Shown piece by piece: positions 1 to 9,632 of a stretch of 64,000 bases of DNA (positions are counted from its first letter, which is position 1; each line of letters begins with the position of its first letter). A model generated the notes under the pieces. It was not told the DNA's origin, did no database searches, and worked only from the letters and a program-made list of their open reading frames with translations. Source of the DNA: an uncultured Bacteroidales bacterium (lineage in GTDB: Bacteria; Bacteroidota; Bacteroidia; Bacteroidales; Paludibacteraceae); assembly GCA_949282265.1 (NCBI GenBank), contig CASDOZ010000002.1, forward strand, positions 166,631-230,630. Direction: 5' to 3'. Position numbers and translations under genes: made by a program.

Positions 1-82
1 CGTAGGATGAGACTCGAACTCACACGCCGAAACCGGCACTACCCCCTCAAAGTAGCGTGTATACCAATTTCACCACCTACGC
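1..82 (-). tRNA. tRNA-Leu (anticodon GAG), 3' end cut by the window
   Basis: On the minus strand the acceptor arm starts GCGTAGG at 82. The anticodon stem is CTACT/GGTAG with loop TTGAGGG, which gives anticodon GAG (Leu, codons CUC/CUU). A long variable arm and a T arm with GTTCGAGTC follow, as expected of a class II tRNA. The last acceptor base and the discriminator lie beyond base 1. It is the third gene of a tRNA cluster transcribed leftwards. Confidence 0.93.
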
Positions 83-97
83 AAAAATAAGGGAAAG

Positions 98-181
98 TGC
101 CCAAAACAGGACTCGAACCTGCACGAACTAATGCTCACTAGTCCCTGAAACTAGCGCGTCTACCAATTCCGCCATTTGGGC
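98..181 (-). tRNA. tRNA-Leu (anticodon CAG)
   Basis: The acceptor arm GCCCAAA begins at 181 and pairs with TTTGGGC near 98; the discriminator is A. The anticodon stem CTAGT/ACTAG encloses loop TTCAGGG, which gives anticodon CAG (Leu, CUG). The long variable arm is typical of class II tRNAs. It lies between tRNA-Gly and the GAG tRNA-Leu in one cluster. Confidence 0.95.
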
Positions 182-261
182 CCAAAAACAATACAAACAC
201 GAAAAGCGTCTTTTTTAGAAAAAGAAAGCGAAACCCGACGGCTCGCAACCACTTTATTTTG

Positions 262-334
<73 letters not shown>

Positions 335-353
335 GTTATCCTCAAATCGGCTG

Positions 354-384
354 CAAATGTAGTGCTTTTTCCCGAATTGCCAAA
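354..384 (-). promoter_or_regulatory. Bacteroidetes-type promoter of the tRNA cluster
   Basis: Read on the minus strand: TTTG (384-381), a 19-base spacer, then TACATTTG (361-354). This fits the -33/-7 consensus TTTG-N19/20-TAnnTTTG of the Bacteroidetes primary sigma factor. The predicted start near 348-350 is about 15 bases before tRNA-Gly. Confidence 0.75.
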
Positions 385-622
385 ATGAGTTGTACTTTTT
401 TTCAAAAAAAAAATTCCAGCAAGAATCCGCGTGTGTTAAAAGAAGTCGGATGTACAAGTACAAACACCTAACTACAAATATATTATCAACTTCTTTTCAA
501 AACCAGACATTGAATTGATGCATGCACCTAACACAAAAAAATATGACGCAAAACAAAAGCGCAATACATCATAGCACAATCAAATATAAAAGAATAAACA
601 TGCTCATTGGAAATCAGAAACT

Positions 623-653
623 TTTGTTCTGGTATTGTTTTTTTGTACCTTTG
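623..653 (+). promoter_or_regulatory. Bacteroidetes-type promoter of ttcA
   Basis: TTTG (623-626), 19 bases, TACCTTTG (646-653): a full match to the consensus. Transcription should start near 658, only a few bases before the ATG at 664. The mRNA would be nearly leaderless, and the in-frame ATG further upstream (607) is ruled out because it precedes the promoter. Confidence 0.8.
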
Positions 654-663
654 CGCCCGCATT

Positions 664-1404
664 ATGGAAACGGATTTATTACAGCAAAAAGTCGTCCGCT
701 CGATAATCTCCAAAATGGGAAAAGCCATGAAAGATTATCGGCTCATCAAAGATGGCGACCATATTCTGATTGGTCTTTCCGGCGGGAAAGATTCGCTGGC
801 ATTAGTCGAATTTCTCGGCGAACGCATGAAAATATTCGTTCCACGTTTCCGGCTGACGGCCGTGCACGTTTCCATTGAAAACATCGGCTACCGCTCCGAC
901 CTGGAATATCTAGAAGATTGTTGCAAACATTATAACATTCCGTTTATCCATCATGTTACAAAATTTAATGACAAAGAGGTGGATCACAAGTCGCCATGTT
1001 TTTTATGCTCCTGGTATAGGCGCAAAGCTTTGTTTGAAGTTGCGGAAAAAGCAGGCTGCCGGAAAATAGCTCTGGGACATCACAAAGACGATGTGGTGGA
1101 AACGCTACTACTGAACCTTGTCTATCAAGGGACATTCGGCACGATGCCGCCAAAATTGAAAATGGACAAATTTGATATGACTATTATACGGCCGCTCTGT
1201 CTAGTCAACGAGGATGAACTAATCCGTTTTGCCGCTTTGCGCGGCTACCGGCAACAATCAAAAACCTGTCCGTTCGAGAAAGAAAGTTCACGCAACAACA
1301 TGAAGCAGCTGGTGCAACAACTCAAGCAAATGAATCCGAATGCCTGCGAAAGCATTTGGCACGCAATGGAAAATGTAAAACCACAATATTTACCAAAAAA
1401 ATGA
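664..1404 (+). CDS. ttcA: TtcA-like tRNA 2-thiocytidine biosynthesis protein (PP-loop ATPase)
   Basis: A 246-residue PP-loop protein of the TtcA/Ctu1 group. The family adenylates a tRNA cytidine (position 32 for TtcA) and replaces its oxygen with sulfur. Visible are the ATP-binding motif SGGKDS (about residue 40), a CxxC in SPCFLCSW, the conserved GHHKDDVVET, and a further Cys in SKTCPF. This matches the three cysteines that hold the iron-sulfur cluster in TtcA. The start at 664 follows a strong promoter by a few bases. Its TGA overlaps the ATG of the next gene (ATGA), so the two are probably translationally coupled. The exact tRNA target is inferred from the family only. Confidence 0.85.
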   Translation: METDLLQQKVVRSIISKMGKAMKDYRLIKDGDHILIGLSGGKDSLALVEFLGERMKIFVPRFRLTAVHVSIENIGYRSDLEYLEDCCKHYNIPFIHHVTKFNDKEVDHKSPCFLCSWYRRKALFEVAEKAGCRKIALGHHKDDVVETLLLNLVYQGTFGTMPPKLKMDKFDMTIIRPLCLVNEDELIRFAALRGYRQQSKTCPFEKESSRNNMKQLVQQLKQMNPNACESIWHAMENVKPQYLPKK

Positions 1405-1769
1405 AAGGTGTAGTTACAATATTACTGTTGATCGTTTCGAACATATTCATGACTTTTGCATGGTACGGGCATCTGAAACTTAAAGAATTCAAATGGTTCG
1501 AAGCGCTTCCCCTGATTGCCGTCATAGCCATCAGCTGGGGCATTGCATTTTTTGAGTATTGCTTCCAAGTGCCGGCAAACCGCATTGGTTTCCGCGAAAA
1601 CGGAGGGCCATTCTCGTTGTTGCAACTCAAAGTCATACAAGAAGTCGTAACCTTGGTCGTATTTACTGTTTTCTCGACCTTATTGTTCAAAAATGAGACA
1701 TTCCGCTGGAACCATTTAGTCGGATTCTTTTTCCTTATATTGGCTGTTTACTTTATTTTCAGAAAATAA
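1401..1769 (+). CDS. DMT-superfamily small membrane protein (DUF486)
   Basis: A 122-residue protein that is almost entirely hydrophobic, with about four membrane segments. It resembles the DUF486 branch of the drug/metabolite transporter superfamily: an N-terminal helix with a tail like SNIFMTFAWYGHLK, the loop EYCFQVPANRIGF, and a closing helix ending in FIFRK. No substrate is known for the family. The ATG lies within the stop of ttcA (ATGA overlap), which supports this start over an upstream in-frame one and suggests co-expression. A functional link to tRNA thiolation is not evident. Confidence 0.8.
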   Translation: MKGVVTILLLIVSNIFMTFAWYGHLKLKEFKWFEALPLIAVIAISWGIAFFEYCFQVPANRIGFRENGGPFSLLQLKVIQEVVTLVVFTVFSTLLFKNETFRWNHLVGFFFLILAVYFIFRK

Positions 1770-1829
1770 GCATTTGCAAAAGAGCGCTCCAAACCACATA
1801 ATCGGAACACAAACAAAACTATTTACATC

Positions 1830-3098
1830 ATGAAAGTTTACAAATTCGGCGGTGCATCGGTTCGTTCCGCGGCAGGTGTCCGCAATCTGGCCCATATCCT
1901 GTCCCTGTCGGAAGGCCAGATGTTCGTTGTAATTTCCGCCATGGGCAAAACCACCAATGCCTTGGAAGAAGTATTGGAACATTATATGCAAAGCGAGCAA
2001 ACGCAAGCTTTTGAAAAGCTAAAAACAATAAAAACATTCCACCTGGAGATTATAGAACACTTATTTACCGATGTCCAAACTGGGAAGGATGCAATCGAGC
2101 CAATTTTCACTGAATTACAAGCCATTTTATCCGCTCCGATTGACGCCGAATACGACAAGGCATACGACCGCATTGTTTCATGCGGCGAACTAATTTCCAC
2201 ACGCATTATTTCCGCATACCTGAACGAATGCGGCATACCAAACAAATGGTTGGACATGCGGCATATCCTGCAGACAGACAGCAATTTCAGGGAAGCAAAC
2301 ATCTATATGGAAGAATCAGCGGAGCGGCTGAAACAGGCCATAGACCAGCAACCAGCCACAATTTATATCGGGCAGGGATTTATCGGCGGCAACACGCAAG
2401 GGCATCCGACAACGCTCGGACGCGAAGGTTCCGACTACACCGCCGCCGTGGTCGCCAACCTGCTGAATGCCGAGAGCGTAACCATTTGGAAAGATGTACC
2501 CGGCATTCTCAATGCCGACCCACGCATTTTCCCCGACACGATACACATTCCGGAACTGACCTACTACGACGCGGTTGAATTAGCATACAGCGGCGCACAA
2601 GTCATCCACCCGAAAACCATCAAACCGCTAGAAAACAAGCATATACCATTGTTTGTAAAACCGTTTGAAAATCCTGAAGCAAGCGGATCCGTCATAAAAG
2701 CCAGCACGAAACATCCTATCGATGTACCAGTGCTTATTTTACGAAAAAACCAGATATTGATTACGGTACGGCCGCGCGATTTTTCGTTCGTATTGGAAGA
2801 CGGGTTGTCCACCATGTTCAACATTTTGCACAAACACCGGCTGAAAATATCGCTGATACAAAGTTCCGCTGTAACCATATCCGTTTGCGTGGACAACACA
2901 CGATATGTGGAAGGCGCGCTTAGCGAACTGCACAACAAGTTCAGGGTAACATATAACGACCAATTAGAATTGCTGACAATCCGCGGTGTAACGCCCGAAA
3001 TCATAGCACGTACAACCGGCAACAAAGAGATATTACTCATGCAAAAAACCCGACGTACAGCACGCTTTTTAATGAAAAGCCAGCCACAAATAATCTAA
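1830..3098 (+). CDS. lysC: Aspartate kinase (monofunctional)
   Basis: A 422-residue aspartokinase that phosphorylates L-aspartate to 4-aspartyl phosphate, the first step towards lysine/diaminopimelate, threonine and methionine. The N-terminus carries KFGGASV, the kinase signature. GREGSDYTAA and the stretch WKDVPGILNADPR in the middle are typical nucleotide and substrate-binding segments. From about residue 290 on there are two ACT-type regulatory segments (for example LILRKNQILITV and the last 60 residues), so feedback control by an amino acid is likely. There is no homoserine dehydrogenase domain. The start gives MKVYKFGG, the usual family beginning. Confidence 0.93.
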   Translation: MKVYKFGGASVRSAAGVRNLAHILSLSEGQMFVVISAMGKTTNALEEVLEHYMQSEQTQAFEKLKTIKTFHLEIIEHLFTDVQTGKDAIEPIFTELQAILSAPIDAEYDKAYDRIVSCGELISTRIISAYLNECGIPNKWLDMRHILQTDSNFREANIYMEESAERLKQAIDQQPATIYIGQGFIGGNTQGHPTTLGREGSDYTAAVVANLLNAESVTIWKDVPGILNADPRIFPDTIHIPELTYYDAVELAYSGAQVIHPKTIKPLENKHIPLFVKPFENPEASGSVIKASTKHPIDVPVLILRKNQILITVRPRDFSFVLEDGLSTMFNILHKHRLKISLIQSSAVTISVCVDNTRYVEGALSELHNKFRVTYNDQLELLTIRGVTPEIIARTTGNKEILLMQKTRRTARFLMKSQPQII

Positions 3099-3109
3099 AA
3101 AAATATACG

Positions 3110-3141
3110 TTTGGCATTTCGGTTAATTAATGTTATCTTTG
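3110..3141 (+). promoter_or_regulatory. Promoter of the HD phosphohydrolase gene
   Basis: TTTG (3110-3113), 20 bases, TATCTTTG (3134-3141), followed by GC. The predicted start near 3147 leaves a leader of about 15 bases before ATG 3162 and excludes translation from upstream in-frame codons. Confidence 0.78.
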
Positions 3142-3161
3142 CAGACTTTTATGCAAAAAGA

Positions 3162-4412
3162 ATGTCATCAGGAACCAATCAATTAAAAAAAGACATAAAA
3201 CGGAAAATCATAAACGACCCAGTTTTCGGGTTTATCAATATTCCGAACGATTTCATTTATGAAATTATTCAGCATCCTTATTTCCAACGCCTGAACCGCA
3301 TCAAACAACTAGGGTTGTCATTTTTAGTTTATCCAGGTGCCGAACACACGCGTTTCCTTCATTCGCTTGGCGCGATGCACTTGATGGGTGAAGCTATCAA
3401 CCAATTACGTTTGCAAGGCTTAGACATTTCGGACGAGGAAGCCGATGCGGCAAAAGCCGCCATTTTGTTACATGATATTGGTCACGGCCCATTCTCTCAT
3501 GTTTTGGAAAACACATTAGTCCATAATATCAGTCACGAAACTATTTCGTTACTCATGTTGGAAGAGATAAACAAAACTTTCAATGGGAAACTGGACAAGG
3601 CAATCGCCATCTTCCAAAACCAGTACGACAAACCATTCCTCCACCAGCTTGTTTCCGGACAATTGGATGTGGACAGACTTGACTATTTGTGCCGTGACAG
3701 TTTTTTCTGCGGAGTCAGCGAAGGTATGGTTGGCTCCGCACGCATTCTAAAAATGCTACATGTTAAAGATGGCAAATTAGTTGTCGAAGCTAAAGGCATC
3801 TACTCAATCGAGAAATTCCTGGTAGCACGCCGTCTGATGTATTGGCAGGTTTATTTGCACAAAACGTCCGTAGCCGCAGAAAAATTGCTGACTAACATTC
3901 TGAAACGTGCCAAAACATTAGCGGCCAAAGGTACGGAGCTGTTTTGTTCACCGGCTTTGCACTATTTCCTTTACCATAACATCGACAAAGAACAGTTCAT
4001 CAATTCAACGGAAGCACTCGGACAGTTTGTACTATTGGATGATTCCGACATTGTCTGCGCCATTAAAATCTGGGCCGGGCATTCCGACATCATCCTATCC
4101 GCGCTCTGCAAAGCATTTATAAACAGGAATTTGTTTAAAGTCGAAATCCAGGAACATCCTTTCGATAGTCTGTTCAGGGAAAACAAGATTGGCTTGTATA
4201 CAACCCATTTCGGAATAAACAAGGCCGATGCGGAATACTTTATTGGTGAAGAAACCGTAAGTACAGATACATACGACCCAAGCAATGACCGTATCAATAT
4301 TTTATATAAGGATGGAAGCATTAAAGACATTGCTGATGCGTCCGATATGTTAAATATAAGTGTATTGACAAAAAAAGTTGAGAAGTACTATTTCTGTTAT
4401 TATAAGATATAA
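3162..4412 (+). CDS. HD-domain phosphohydrolase (SAMHD1/dNTPase-like, COG1078)
   Basis: A 416-residue HD-superfamily protein. The metal-binding series is visible: H in GAEHTRFLHSLG, the HD pair in LLHDIGHGPFSH, and the later D in SGQLDVDRLDYLCRD. This arrangement is that of the COG1078 family, which is related to SAMHD1 and to bacterial dNTP triphosphohydrolases. The likely role is hydrolysis of a nucleotide phosphate in the cytoplasm; the substrate is not established. It has its own promoter at 3110-3141, so it is separate from lysC, and it lies just upstream of the lipid A genes. Confidence 0.88.
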   Translation: MSSGTNQLKKDIKRKIINDPVFGFINIPNDFIYEIIQHPYFQRLNRIKQLGLSFLVYPGAEHTRFLHSLGAMHLMGEAINQLRLQGLDISDEEADAAKAAILLHDIGHGPFSHVLENTLVHNISHETISLLMLEEINKTFNGKLDKAIAIFQNQYDKPFLHQLVSGQLDVDRLDYLCRDSFFCGVSEGMVGSARILKMLHVKDGKLVVEAKGIYSIEKFLVARRLMYWQVYLHKTSVAAEKLLTNILKRAKTLAAKGTELFCSPALHYFLYHNIDKEQFINSTEALGQFVLLDDSDIVCAIKIWAGHSDIILSALCKAFINRNLFKVEIQEHPFDSLFRENKIGLYTTHFGINKADAEYFIGEETVSTDTYDPSNDRINILYKDGSIKDIADASDMLNISVLTKKVEKYYFCYYKI

Positions 4413-4491
4413 ACGGCTCAAATAAGCCAAACCGGAACCAAAAAAAGTCAGTAAACATGCAACAACATTCGTTTGTTTAAAAATAGTTTAT

Positions 4492-4499
4492 TACTTTTG
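4492..4499 (+). promoter_or_regulatory. -7 element upstream of the lpx block
   Basis: TACTTTTG at 4492-4499 matches TAnnTTTG and lies 19 bases before the lpxD ATG. A TTTG occurs at 4472-4475, but the spacer is 16 bases, short of the usual 19-20, so the -33 box is uncertain. Confidence 0.55.
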
Positions 4500-4517
4500 T
4501 AACCTAAATTTACTTTT

Positions 4518-5579
4518 ATGGAATTTACAGCCCAGCAAATAGCCGATTTCCTACACGGAGTTGTAGAAGGAAACCCGAATGAACTAATCAGCAATTTTGC
4601 CCGCATAGAGGAGGGACATAAAGGCGCAATTACATTCTTGGCCAACCCCAAATACACTCATTATATATATGAGACCAAAGCAAGTGTAGTTCTGGTAAAT
4701 AAAGATTTCCAGCCTGATAGAGCCATCCCTGCTACACTAATCAGAGTTGACAACGCTTACGAATGCTTAGCCAAATTGTTACAATTTGCAGAATCGCAAA
4801 AAAAAGTAAAAACGGGAATTTCATCGTTAGCTTACATTTCGAATACGGCCCAAATAGGGGAAAACGTATATATCGCACCTTTTGCATATATAGGAGAGCA
4901 TGTTACTATTGGCGACAACACCCGCATATATCCACATGTTTTCATAGATGATAACGCAAGGATTGGGAACGATTGCAAACTATTCGCCGGCGTAAAAATT
5001 TTTGACCATTCGCAAATCGGAGACCGTTGCATTTTACAAGCCGGCGTCATTATTGGTTCAGATGGATTTGGCTTTTCACCAACTAGTGATGGCAGCTATG
5101 ATAAAATTCCTCAGAGCGGGAATGTTATTTTGGAAGATGATGTCGAAATACAAGCCAACACAGTTGTTGACCGTGCCACAATCGGCAGCACCATAATACA
5201 CAAAGGTGTCAAATTAGACAATTTGATACAAGTGGCACACAATGTAGAGATTGGCGAGAACACAGTTATGGCAGCGCAGACTGGTATTGCCGGCTCAACA
5301 AAAATCGGTAAAAGTTGTATCGTTGCCGGACAAGTCGGTTTTGCTGGTCATATTTCCATTGGCGACAATAATACTTTCGGTGCCCAAACAGGCGTTCCGA
5401 ACCATATTAAGACAACTGGACAAATTTTCCAAGGTTATCCAGCAATTCCTATTTCCAATTTCCGCCGTTCATCCATCGTCTTTAAAAATTTAGCCGACTT
5501 GCAAAAAAACATATTTGAATTACAAAAACAAGTTGCTGAATTACAAGCCCAAAGCAGCGAATCAAAAACAAAAATATGA
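4518..5579 (+). CDS. lpxD: UDP-3-O-acylglucosamine N-acyltransferase
   Basis: A 353-residue acyltransferase that adds the N-linked 3-hydroxyacyl chain to UDP-3-O-acylglucosamine, the third step of lipid A synthesis, in the cytoplasm. The N-terminal uridine-binding domain (about 1-105, with [11 protein letters not shown]) precedes a left-handed beta helix of hexapeptide repeats such as [19 protein letters not shown]. The catalytic His is in [11 protein letters not shown]. The C-terminal helix ends [12 protein letters not shown]. The TGA overlaps the ATG of lpxC-fabZ (ATGA), making a coupled operon with lpxA downstream. Confidence 0.95.
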   Translation: MEFTAQQIADFLHGVVEGNPNELISNFARIEEGHKGAITFLANPKYTHYIYETKASVVLVNKDFQPDRAIPATLIRVDNAYECLAKLLQFAESQKKVKTGISSLAYISNTAQIGENVYIAPFAYIGEHVTIGDNTRIYPHVFIDDNARIGNDCKLFAGVKIFDHSQIGDRCILQAGVIIGSDGFGFSPTSDGSYDKIPQSGNVILEDDVEIQANTVVDRATIGSTIIHKGVKLDNLIQVAHNVEIGENTVMAAQTGIAGSTKIGKSCIVAGQVGFAGHISIGDNNTFGAQTGVPNHIKTTGQIFQGYPAIPISNFRRSSIVFKNLADLQKNIFELQKQVAELQAQSSESKTKI

Positions 5580-6955
5580 AACAGCGAACTATACAAGAAG
5601 CATTCACGCTGGAAGGTATTGGCCTACACACTGGATTATTTATCAAATTAACATTCCATCCAGCCGAAGTGAATACTGGTATTTGCGTAAAACGCATCGA
5701 TTTACCAGAACAACCTTGTTATGAACTCACTGCCGAACTTGTTTCGGCCACACAACGCGGTACTGTCCTACAAAAAGGAGAATGGAAAATCAGTACGATA
5801 GAACATGCCATGGCAGCTTTGTCGGCTGCGGACATCGACAATTGCCTGATAGAGGTCAATGCTCCAGAATTCCCCATTATGGACGGCAGCGCCAAACCTT
5901 TTACAGAAGCGTTACAAAAAGCCGGTATTAAAGAACAAGATGCCGATCGTGACGTTTTCATTGTACGAAAACGAATAGACTATGTCGCCCCCGAAGGGAA
6001 CTCAAAAATCGTCATTTTACCAGACGACCATTTCAGCGTAGATGTACACATTGATTATCCGTCTCCCATTCTGAACAACCAATACGCAACCTTAGAACAC
6101 AAGGAAGATTTTGCAGAAGAGATTGCAAGCGCACGTACCTTCGTGTTTGTACGCGAAATTGAACCGCTACTGGAAGCTGATCTCATAAAAGGTGGAGACT
6201 TGCAAAATGCCATTGTCATTTATGACAAACTGCTCCCACAGGCAAAAATCGACCAGATTGCGGAAAAAATGAACCAGCCGACCGTACCGGCCGACCGGTT
6301 AGGTTACTTATGCGGCCAGTTGAAGCACGACAACGAACCGGCACGCCATAAATTACTTGACGTTATGGGTGATTTGATGCTTATCGGGAAACAGATACAA
6401 GGAAAAGTCATTGCCTATTGCCCCGGACACAAAACCAACACGGAATTTGCGAAAGTATTGCGCAAACAACTCAAACACCAGGAAATCCAGGCACCTGTTT
6501 ATGATGACACCGTACCGCCTATTTATGACATTAACCAAATAAAAAAAATGTTGCCGCACCGTTACCCGTTCCTGTTGGTTGACAAAATCGTATCCATCTC
6601 GGACAAAGTCATCGTCGGCGTGAAAAACGTAACCACCAACGAACCGTTTTTTCAAGGGCATTTTCCACAAGAGCCCGTCATGCCGGGCGTATTGCTTGTG
6701 GAGGCTATGGCCCAAACAGCAGGAATATTAGTTTTACATGACAAAGAGGAACCGGAACGGTACAGTACTTATTTCTTGAAAATAGACAATGTCAAGTTCC
6801 GTCACAAGGTCGTTCCTGGCGATACGCTTGTCTTCCGCTTGGAATTTACTTCCGAAATTAGAAGAGGATTAGCAAACGTAAAAGGATATTGCTTTGTCGG
6901 TGGAAAGATCACAACAGAGGCCGAATTTGTAGCACAAATTATAAAAAACAAATAG
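5576..6955 (+). CDS. lpxC/fabZ: Fused LpxC deacetylase / FabZ dehydratase
   Basis: A 459-residue two-domain protein. Residues 1 to about 305 are LpxC, the zinc-dependent UDP-3-O-acyl-GlcNAc deacetylase that commits precursors to lipid A; ligands are seen in [10 protein letters not shown] and in the His and Asp of [10 protein letters not shown]. Residues from about 320 are FabZ, the 3-hydroxyacyl-ACP dehydratase, with [14 protein letters not shown] and the catalytic His and Glu in [20 protein letters not shown]. The fusion is common in Bacteroidetes. It places in one chain two enzymes that compete for the 3-hydroxyacyl-ACP pool, one using it for lipid A, the other for phospholipid. Confidence 0.96.
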   Translation: MKQRTIQEAFTLEGIGLHTGLFIKLTFHPAEVNTGICVKRIDLPEQPCYELTAELVSATQRGTVLQKGEWKISTIEHAMAALSAADIDNCLIEVNAPEFPIMDGSAKPFTEALQKAGIKEQDADRDVFIVRKRIDYVAPEGNSKIVILPDDHFSVDVHIDYPSPILNNQYATLEHKEDFAEEIASARTFVFVREIEPLLEADLIKGGDLQNAIVIYDKLLPQAKIDQIAEKMNQPTVPADRLGYLCGQLKHDNEPARHKLLDVMGDLMLIGKQIQGKVIAYCPGHKTNTEFAKVLRKQLKHQEIQAPVYDDTVPPIYDINQIKKMLPHRYPFLLVDKIVSISDKVIVGVKNVTTNEPFFQGHFPQEPVMPGVLLVEAMAQTAGILVLHDKEEPERYSTYFLKIDNVKFRHKVVPGDTLVFRLEFTSEIRRGLANVKGYCFVGGKITTEAEFVAQIIKNK

Positions 6956-6991
6956 AATCTCAGCAACAAAAGGACTAAAAAACAAATAAAA

Positions 6992-7771
6992 ATGAAACAA
7001 CCATTAGCTTATATCCATCCGGATGCGAAAATAGCCCCGACGGTCGTCATAGAACCGTTTGTCAGCATAGACAAGAATGTCATTATCGGTGAAGGAACCC
7101 GCATTGGGTCAAACGTTACCATCATGGAAGGCGTGCGTATTGGAAAAAATTGCACGATTTTTCCCGGCGCGGTCATCGGCGCGATTCCGCAAGACTTGAA
7201 ATTCCGCGGCGAGGACACGCTGGCCATCATTGGCGACAATACAACCATACGAGAATATGTAACAATCAACCGCGGTACCGCATCAAAAGGCAAAACCGTA
7301 GTGGGAGACAACTGCCTGATTATGGCATATTGCCATGTCGCACATGATTGCGTCGTCGGGAACAATGTCATCATATCGAACGCCACACAATTGGCCGGAG
7401 AAGTCACCATCGATGACTATGCTGTTATCGGAGGAGGGTCATTAGTACACCAATTCACACACATTGGCTCACACGTCATGCTGCAAGGCGGTTCACGGGT
7501 AACCAAAGATGTTCCGCCATACGTAAAGGCTGGACGTGACCCATTAGCCTACGCGGGTGTAAATTCCATTGGATTGCGCAGACGGGGTTATTCAAACGAA
7601 CAAATACGGGATATCCAAGACATTTTCCGCTACATTTACCAAATGGGCATGAATACAAGCCACGCGATAGAACGTGTAGAAGCCGAATTGCCAACCAGTA
7701 AGGAGCGGGATGAAATCATTCTGTTCGTCCGTAACAGTCCACGCGGAATCATTAAAGGATATTTTGAATGA
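6992..7771 (+). CDS. lpxA: UDP-N-acetylglucosamine O-acyltransferase
   Basis: A 259-residue enzyme that moves a 3-hydroxyacyl chain from ACP to the 3-OH of UDP-GlcNAc, the first step of lipid A synthesis. Hexapeptide repeats fill the first two thirds (for example IGEGTRIGSNVTIMEGVRIG). The catalytic His is in CHVAHDCVVGNN. The C-terminal helical region has GLRRRGYSNEQIRDI, the LpxA hallmark. It follows lpxC-fabZ by 36 bases and ends the operon before the terminator at 7799-7840. Confidence 0.96.
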   Translation: MKQPLAYIHPDAKIAPTVVIEPFVSIDKNVIIGEGTRIGSNVTIMEGVRIGKNCTIFPGAVIGAIPQDLKFRGEDTLAIIGDNTTIREYVTINRGTASKGKTVVGDNCLIMAYCHVAHDCVVGNNVIISNATQLAGEVTIDDYAVIGGGSLVHQFTHIGSHVMLQGGSRVTKDVPPYVKAGRDPLAYAGVNSIGLRRRGYSNEQIRDIQDIFRYIYQMGMNTSHAIERVEAELPTSKERDEIILFVRNSPRGIIKGYFE

Positions 7772-7798
7772 TGTTCTAATACAAATTTTCAAACTCAC

Positions 7799-7840
7799 AA
7801 AAAATCCTTTCCTGAATCAAATTTCTGGAAGGGATTTTTT
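7799..7840 (+). terminator. Rho-independent terminator after lpxA
   Basis: A long stem: AAAAAATCCTTTCC (7799-7812) pairs with GGAAGGGATTTTTT (7827-7840), with one G-T wobble. The right arm ends in six T. The A-rich left arm means it could also serve the convergent minus-strand gene ending at 7872. Confidence 0.82.
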
Positions 7841-7871
7841 ATACCTCTTTTAAAAGACAAAAAATACCCAC

Positions 7872-9044
7872 TTATGGCAAATGCCTGACAAAAACGAAAT
7901 CATGTTCCGATAACAATTCTGGATAAAAAACTTTAATCATATCCGCTAAAATCCAATCAGGACGGACGATGCCCGTCTCCCAAAAATCATTACCACCTTC
8001 CGGCGTAGTGCGGGCATTAAAATTATATACTCTCCCGTTCCGGAACGCTTTGAACAAAGTATGCTTGGAATCCATTGCAGCCAATTCTTCCAACGTACCT
8101 GCAGAACTGGCAACCCAAACATCCGCATTTGAAAAATTCTTCAGCACGACTTCCACCCCAAGTGGCAAACTGCCGGCCGTCGTGTCGGAGGCATAAAAAT
8201 AATCGGCTCCAGCATCTGCAAACAAGCGTCCCATATATCCCCGGCCCGACGGCATATACCATGTGCCTCGAAAATTGCCACCGGTCATGACTGTCGGCTT
8301 ATCGTTAATGAGGACGACAAGAGCCCGCAAACTGTCATAACGGCAACAAATATCGGTAAACAGGCTGTCAGCTAATGCTTCACGGTCATAAAAAGCCGCA
8401 ACAAACTTCAACCACTCGGCACGGGCCAACAAATTGGTTTCCATCCATTCCAAATTAGACACAACGGGAATATGAACCCGTTTCAACCGAGCAGAATATG
8501 CATCACTCTGGTTATAACCGCTCATCATAACCACATCTGGATTCAAAGCCATTGTTTTTTCCTCATTGACAGCCATTGCATCACCCAAATCAGCCACAGT
8601 TCCATTGGCACAAGCTTCCCTAACCTGCACATTATAAATAAGTTTTGGCGAACAAACACCCGCAAGGGTTTCCAAACAACCCAAAACATCCAACATGCCA
8701 ATGTGCGTGCACGATGTGGCTACCATACGCCGCAACGGGATATGAATCCGAAGCCCATCCGACGGCGTAACACAAGTATCGTCATGTATCAAATAATAAC
8801 GTTCCATGACTTCATGCCTCTGCCATGGATTATAAACAGTAACTTCCTTGTAATCATCTGCATATACTATTGAAAATCCGGTCGCATACAACAATGGCAA
8901 CGTATCGCCTGCCGTATATGAAATGCTTCCGGCGGCTGCGGGACGGTTGCAGGATACCAACAGGCAAAGGCAACAAATACACATGGTCCCCATTCTGAAA
9001 AAACGCCTGAAACACTCTGCCAGCATCATTCTATAAACTTTCAT
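7872..9044 (-). CDS. ABC-type iron-chelate/cobalamin periplasmic binding lipoprotein (FepB/BtuF-like)
   Basis: A lipoprotein of about 390 residues with a lipobox ending LLVSC and a periplasmic-binding fold of the TroA/BtuF type. [16 protein letters not shown] begins the binding domain and [12 protein letters not shown] is the typical 'NPDLV' strand. The family delivers siderophore, heme or B12 to a BtuCD-like permease. No permease or ATPase gene lies next to it here, so its partner must be elsewhere. The ATG at 9044 overlaps the end of engB by 14 bases. ATG codons at 9029 and 9026 avoid the overlap and give a shorter, more usual signal peptide; the start is therefore uncertain. Confidence 0.8.
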   Translation of the reverse strand: MKVYRMMLAECFRRFFRMGTMCICCLCLLVSCNRPAAAGSISYTAGDTLPLLYATGFSIVYADDYKEVTVYNPWQRHEVMERYYLIHDDTCVTPSDGLRIHIPLRRMVATSCTHIGMLDVLGCLETLAGVCSPKLIYNVQVREACANGTVADLGDAMAVNEEKTMALNPDVVMMSGYNQSDAYSARLKRVHIPVVSNLEWMETNLLARAEWLKFVAAFYDREALADSLFTDICCRYDSLRALVVLINDKPTVMTGGNFRGTWYMPSGRGYMGRLFADAGADYFYASDTTAGSLPLGVEVVLKNFSNADVWVASSAGTLEELAAMDSKHTLFKAFRNGRVYNFNARTTPEGGNDFWETGIVRPDWILADMIKVFYPELLSEHDFVFVRHLP

Positions 9045-9624
9045 TGATACTTTCTATATAATTAACCAATTCATCTTTACCCGTTTTTTCTTCGCTCGAA
9101 GTGATAAAACAAGGCGGCATCTCTTCCCACACTTCCAACATTTTGTCCCTATACACCTGCATATTTTCACGTAACCTGGTGGGGCTCAACTTATCAGACT
9201 TAGTAAACACAATGGCAAAAGGTACTCCATTTTCACCAAGCCATTCCATAAATTCCAAATCAATTTGCTGAGGTTCATGGCGCGAATCTATCAGCACAAA
9301 CAACGAGGTCAGTTGTTCACGCTCCAAAACATAGTCTTCTATCATCTTGCGCAAGCGCTCGCGCGCCGATTTACCTGCCGAAGCGTATCCATAGCCTGGC
9401 AAATCGACCAGAAACCAGGAATTATTTATCAAAAAATGGTTTATCAACAAGGTTTTGCCCGGTTTGGCCGATGCCTTGGCCAGATCTTTCCGGTTGCAAA
9501 GCATGTTTATCAAAGAAGATTTTCCCACATTGGAACGCCCTATGAAGGCATATTCAGGCAAAGTGCCAGCCGGACATTTGGCCACATCCGAATTTGATAT
9601 TACAAATTGAGCCGTTTTAATCAT
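9031..9624 (-). CDS. engB: Ribosome biogenesis GTPase EngB (YsxC/YihA)
   Basis: A 197-residue GTPase that assists assembly of the large ribosomal subunit. GTPase motifs are G1 [11 protein letters not shown] (about residue 28), G3 DLPGYG, and G4 TKSDKL, followed by the SAK-like ITSSEEKTG. Its length is normal. It lies 8 bases after the symporter gene and its end overlaps the start of the binding lipoprotein gene, so the three probably share a transcript. Confidence 0.94.
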   Translation of the reverse strand: MIKTAQFVISNSDVAKCPAGTLPEYAFIGRSNVGKSSLINMLCNRKDLAKASAKPGKTLLINHFLINNSWFLVDLPGYGYASAGKSARERLRKMIEDYVLEREQLTSLFVLIDSRHEPQQIDLEFMEWLGENGVPFAIVFTKSDKLSPTRLRENMQVYRDKMLEVWEEMPPCFITSSEEKTGKDELVNYIESINESL

Positions 9625-9632
9625 AATTATGT

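Larger units (their letters stand above)
335..663. other. Divergent intergenic region between the tRNA cluster and ttcA
   Basis: This 329-base, AT-rich gap holds the minus-strand tRNA promoter (354-384) and the plus-strand ttcA promoter (623-653). I see no gene or clear structure between about 385 and 620; the short open frames there have no recognisable product. Confidence 0.6.

Noticed and set aside
5576-6955. LpxC-FabZ fusion as a novelty
   Set aside because: The fusion is well known in Bacteroidetes, so it is annotated but not offered as a finding.
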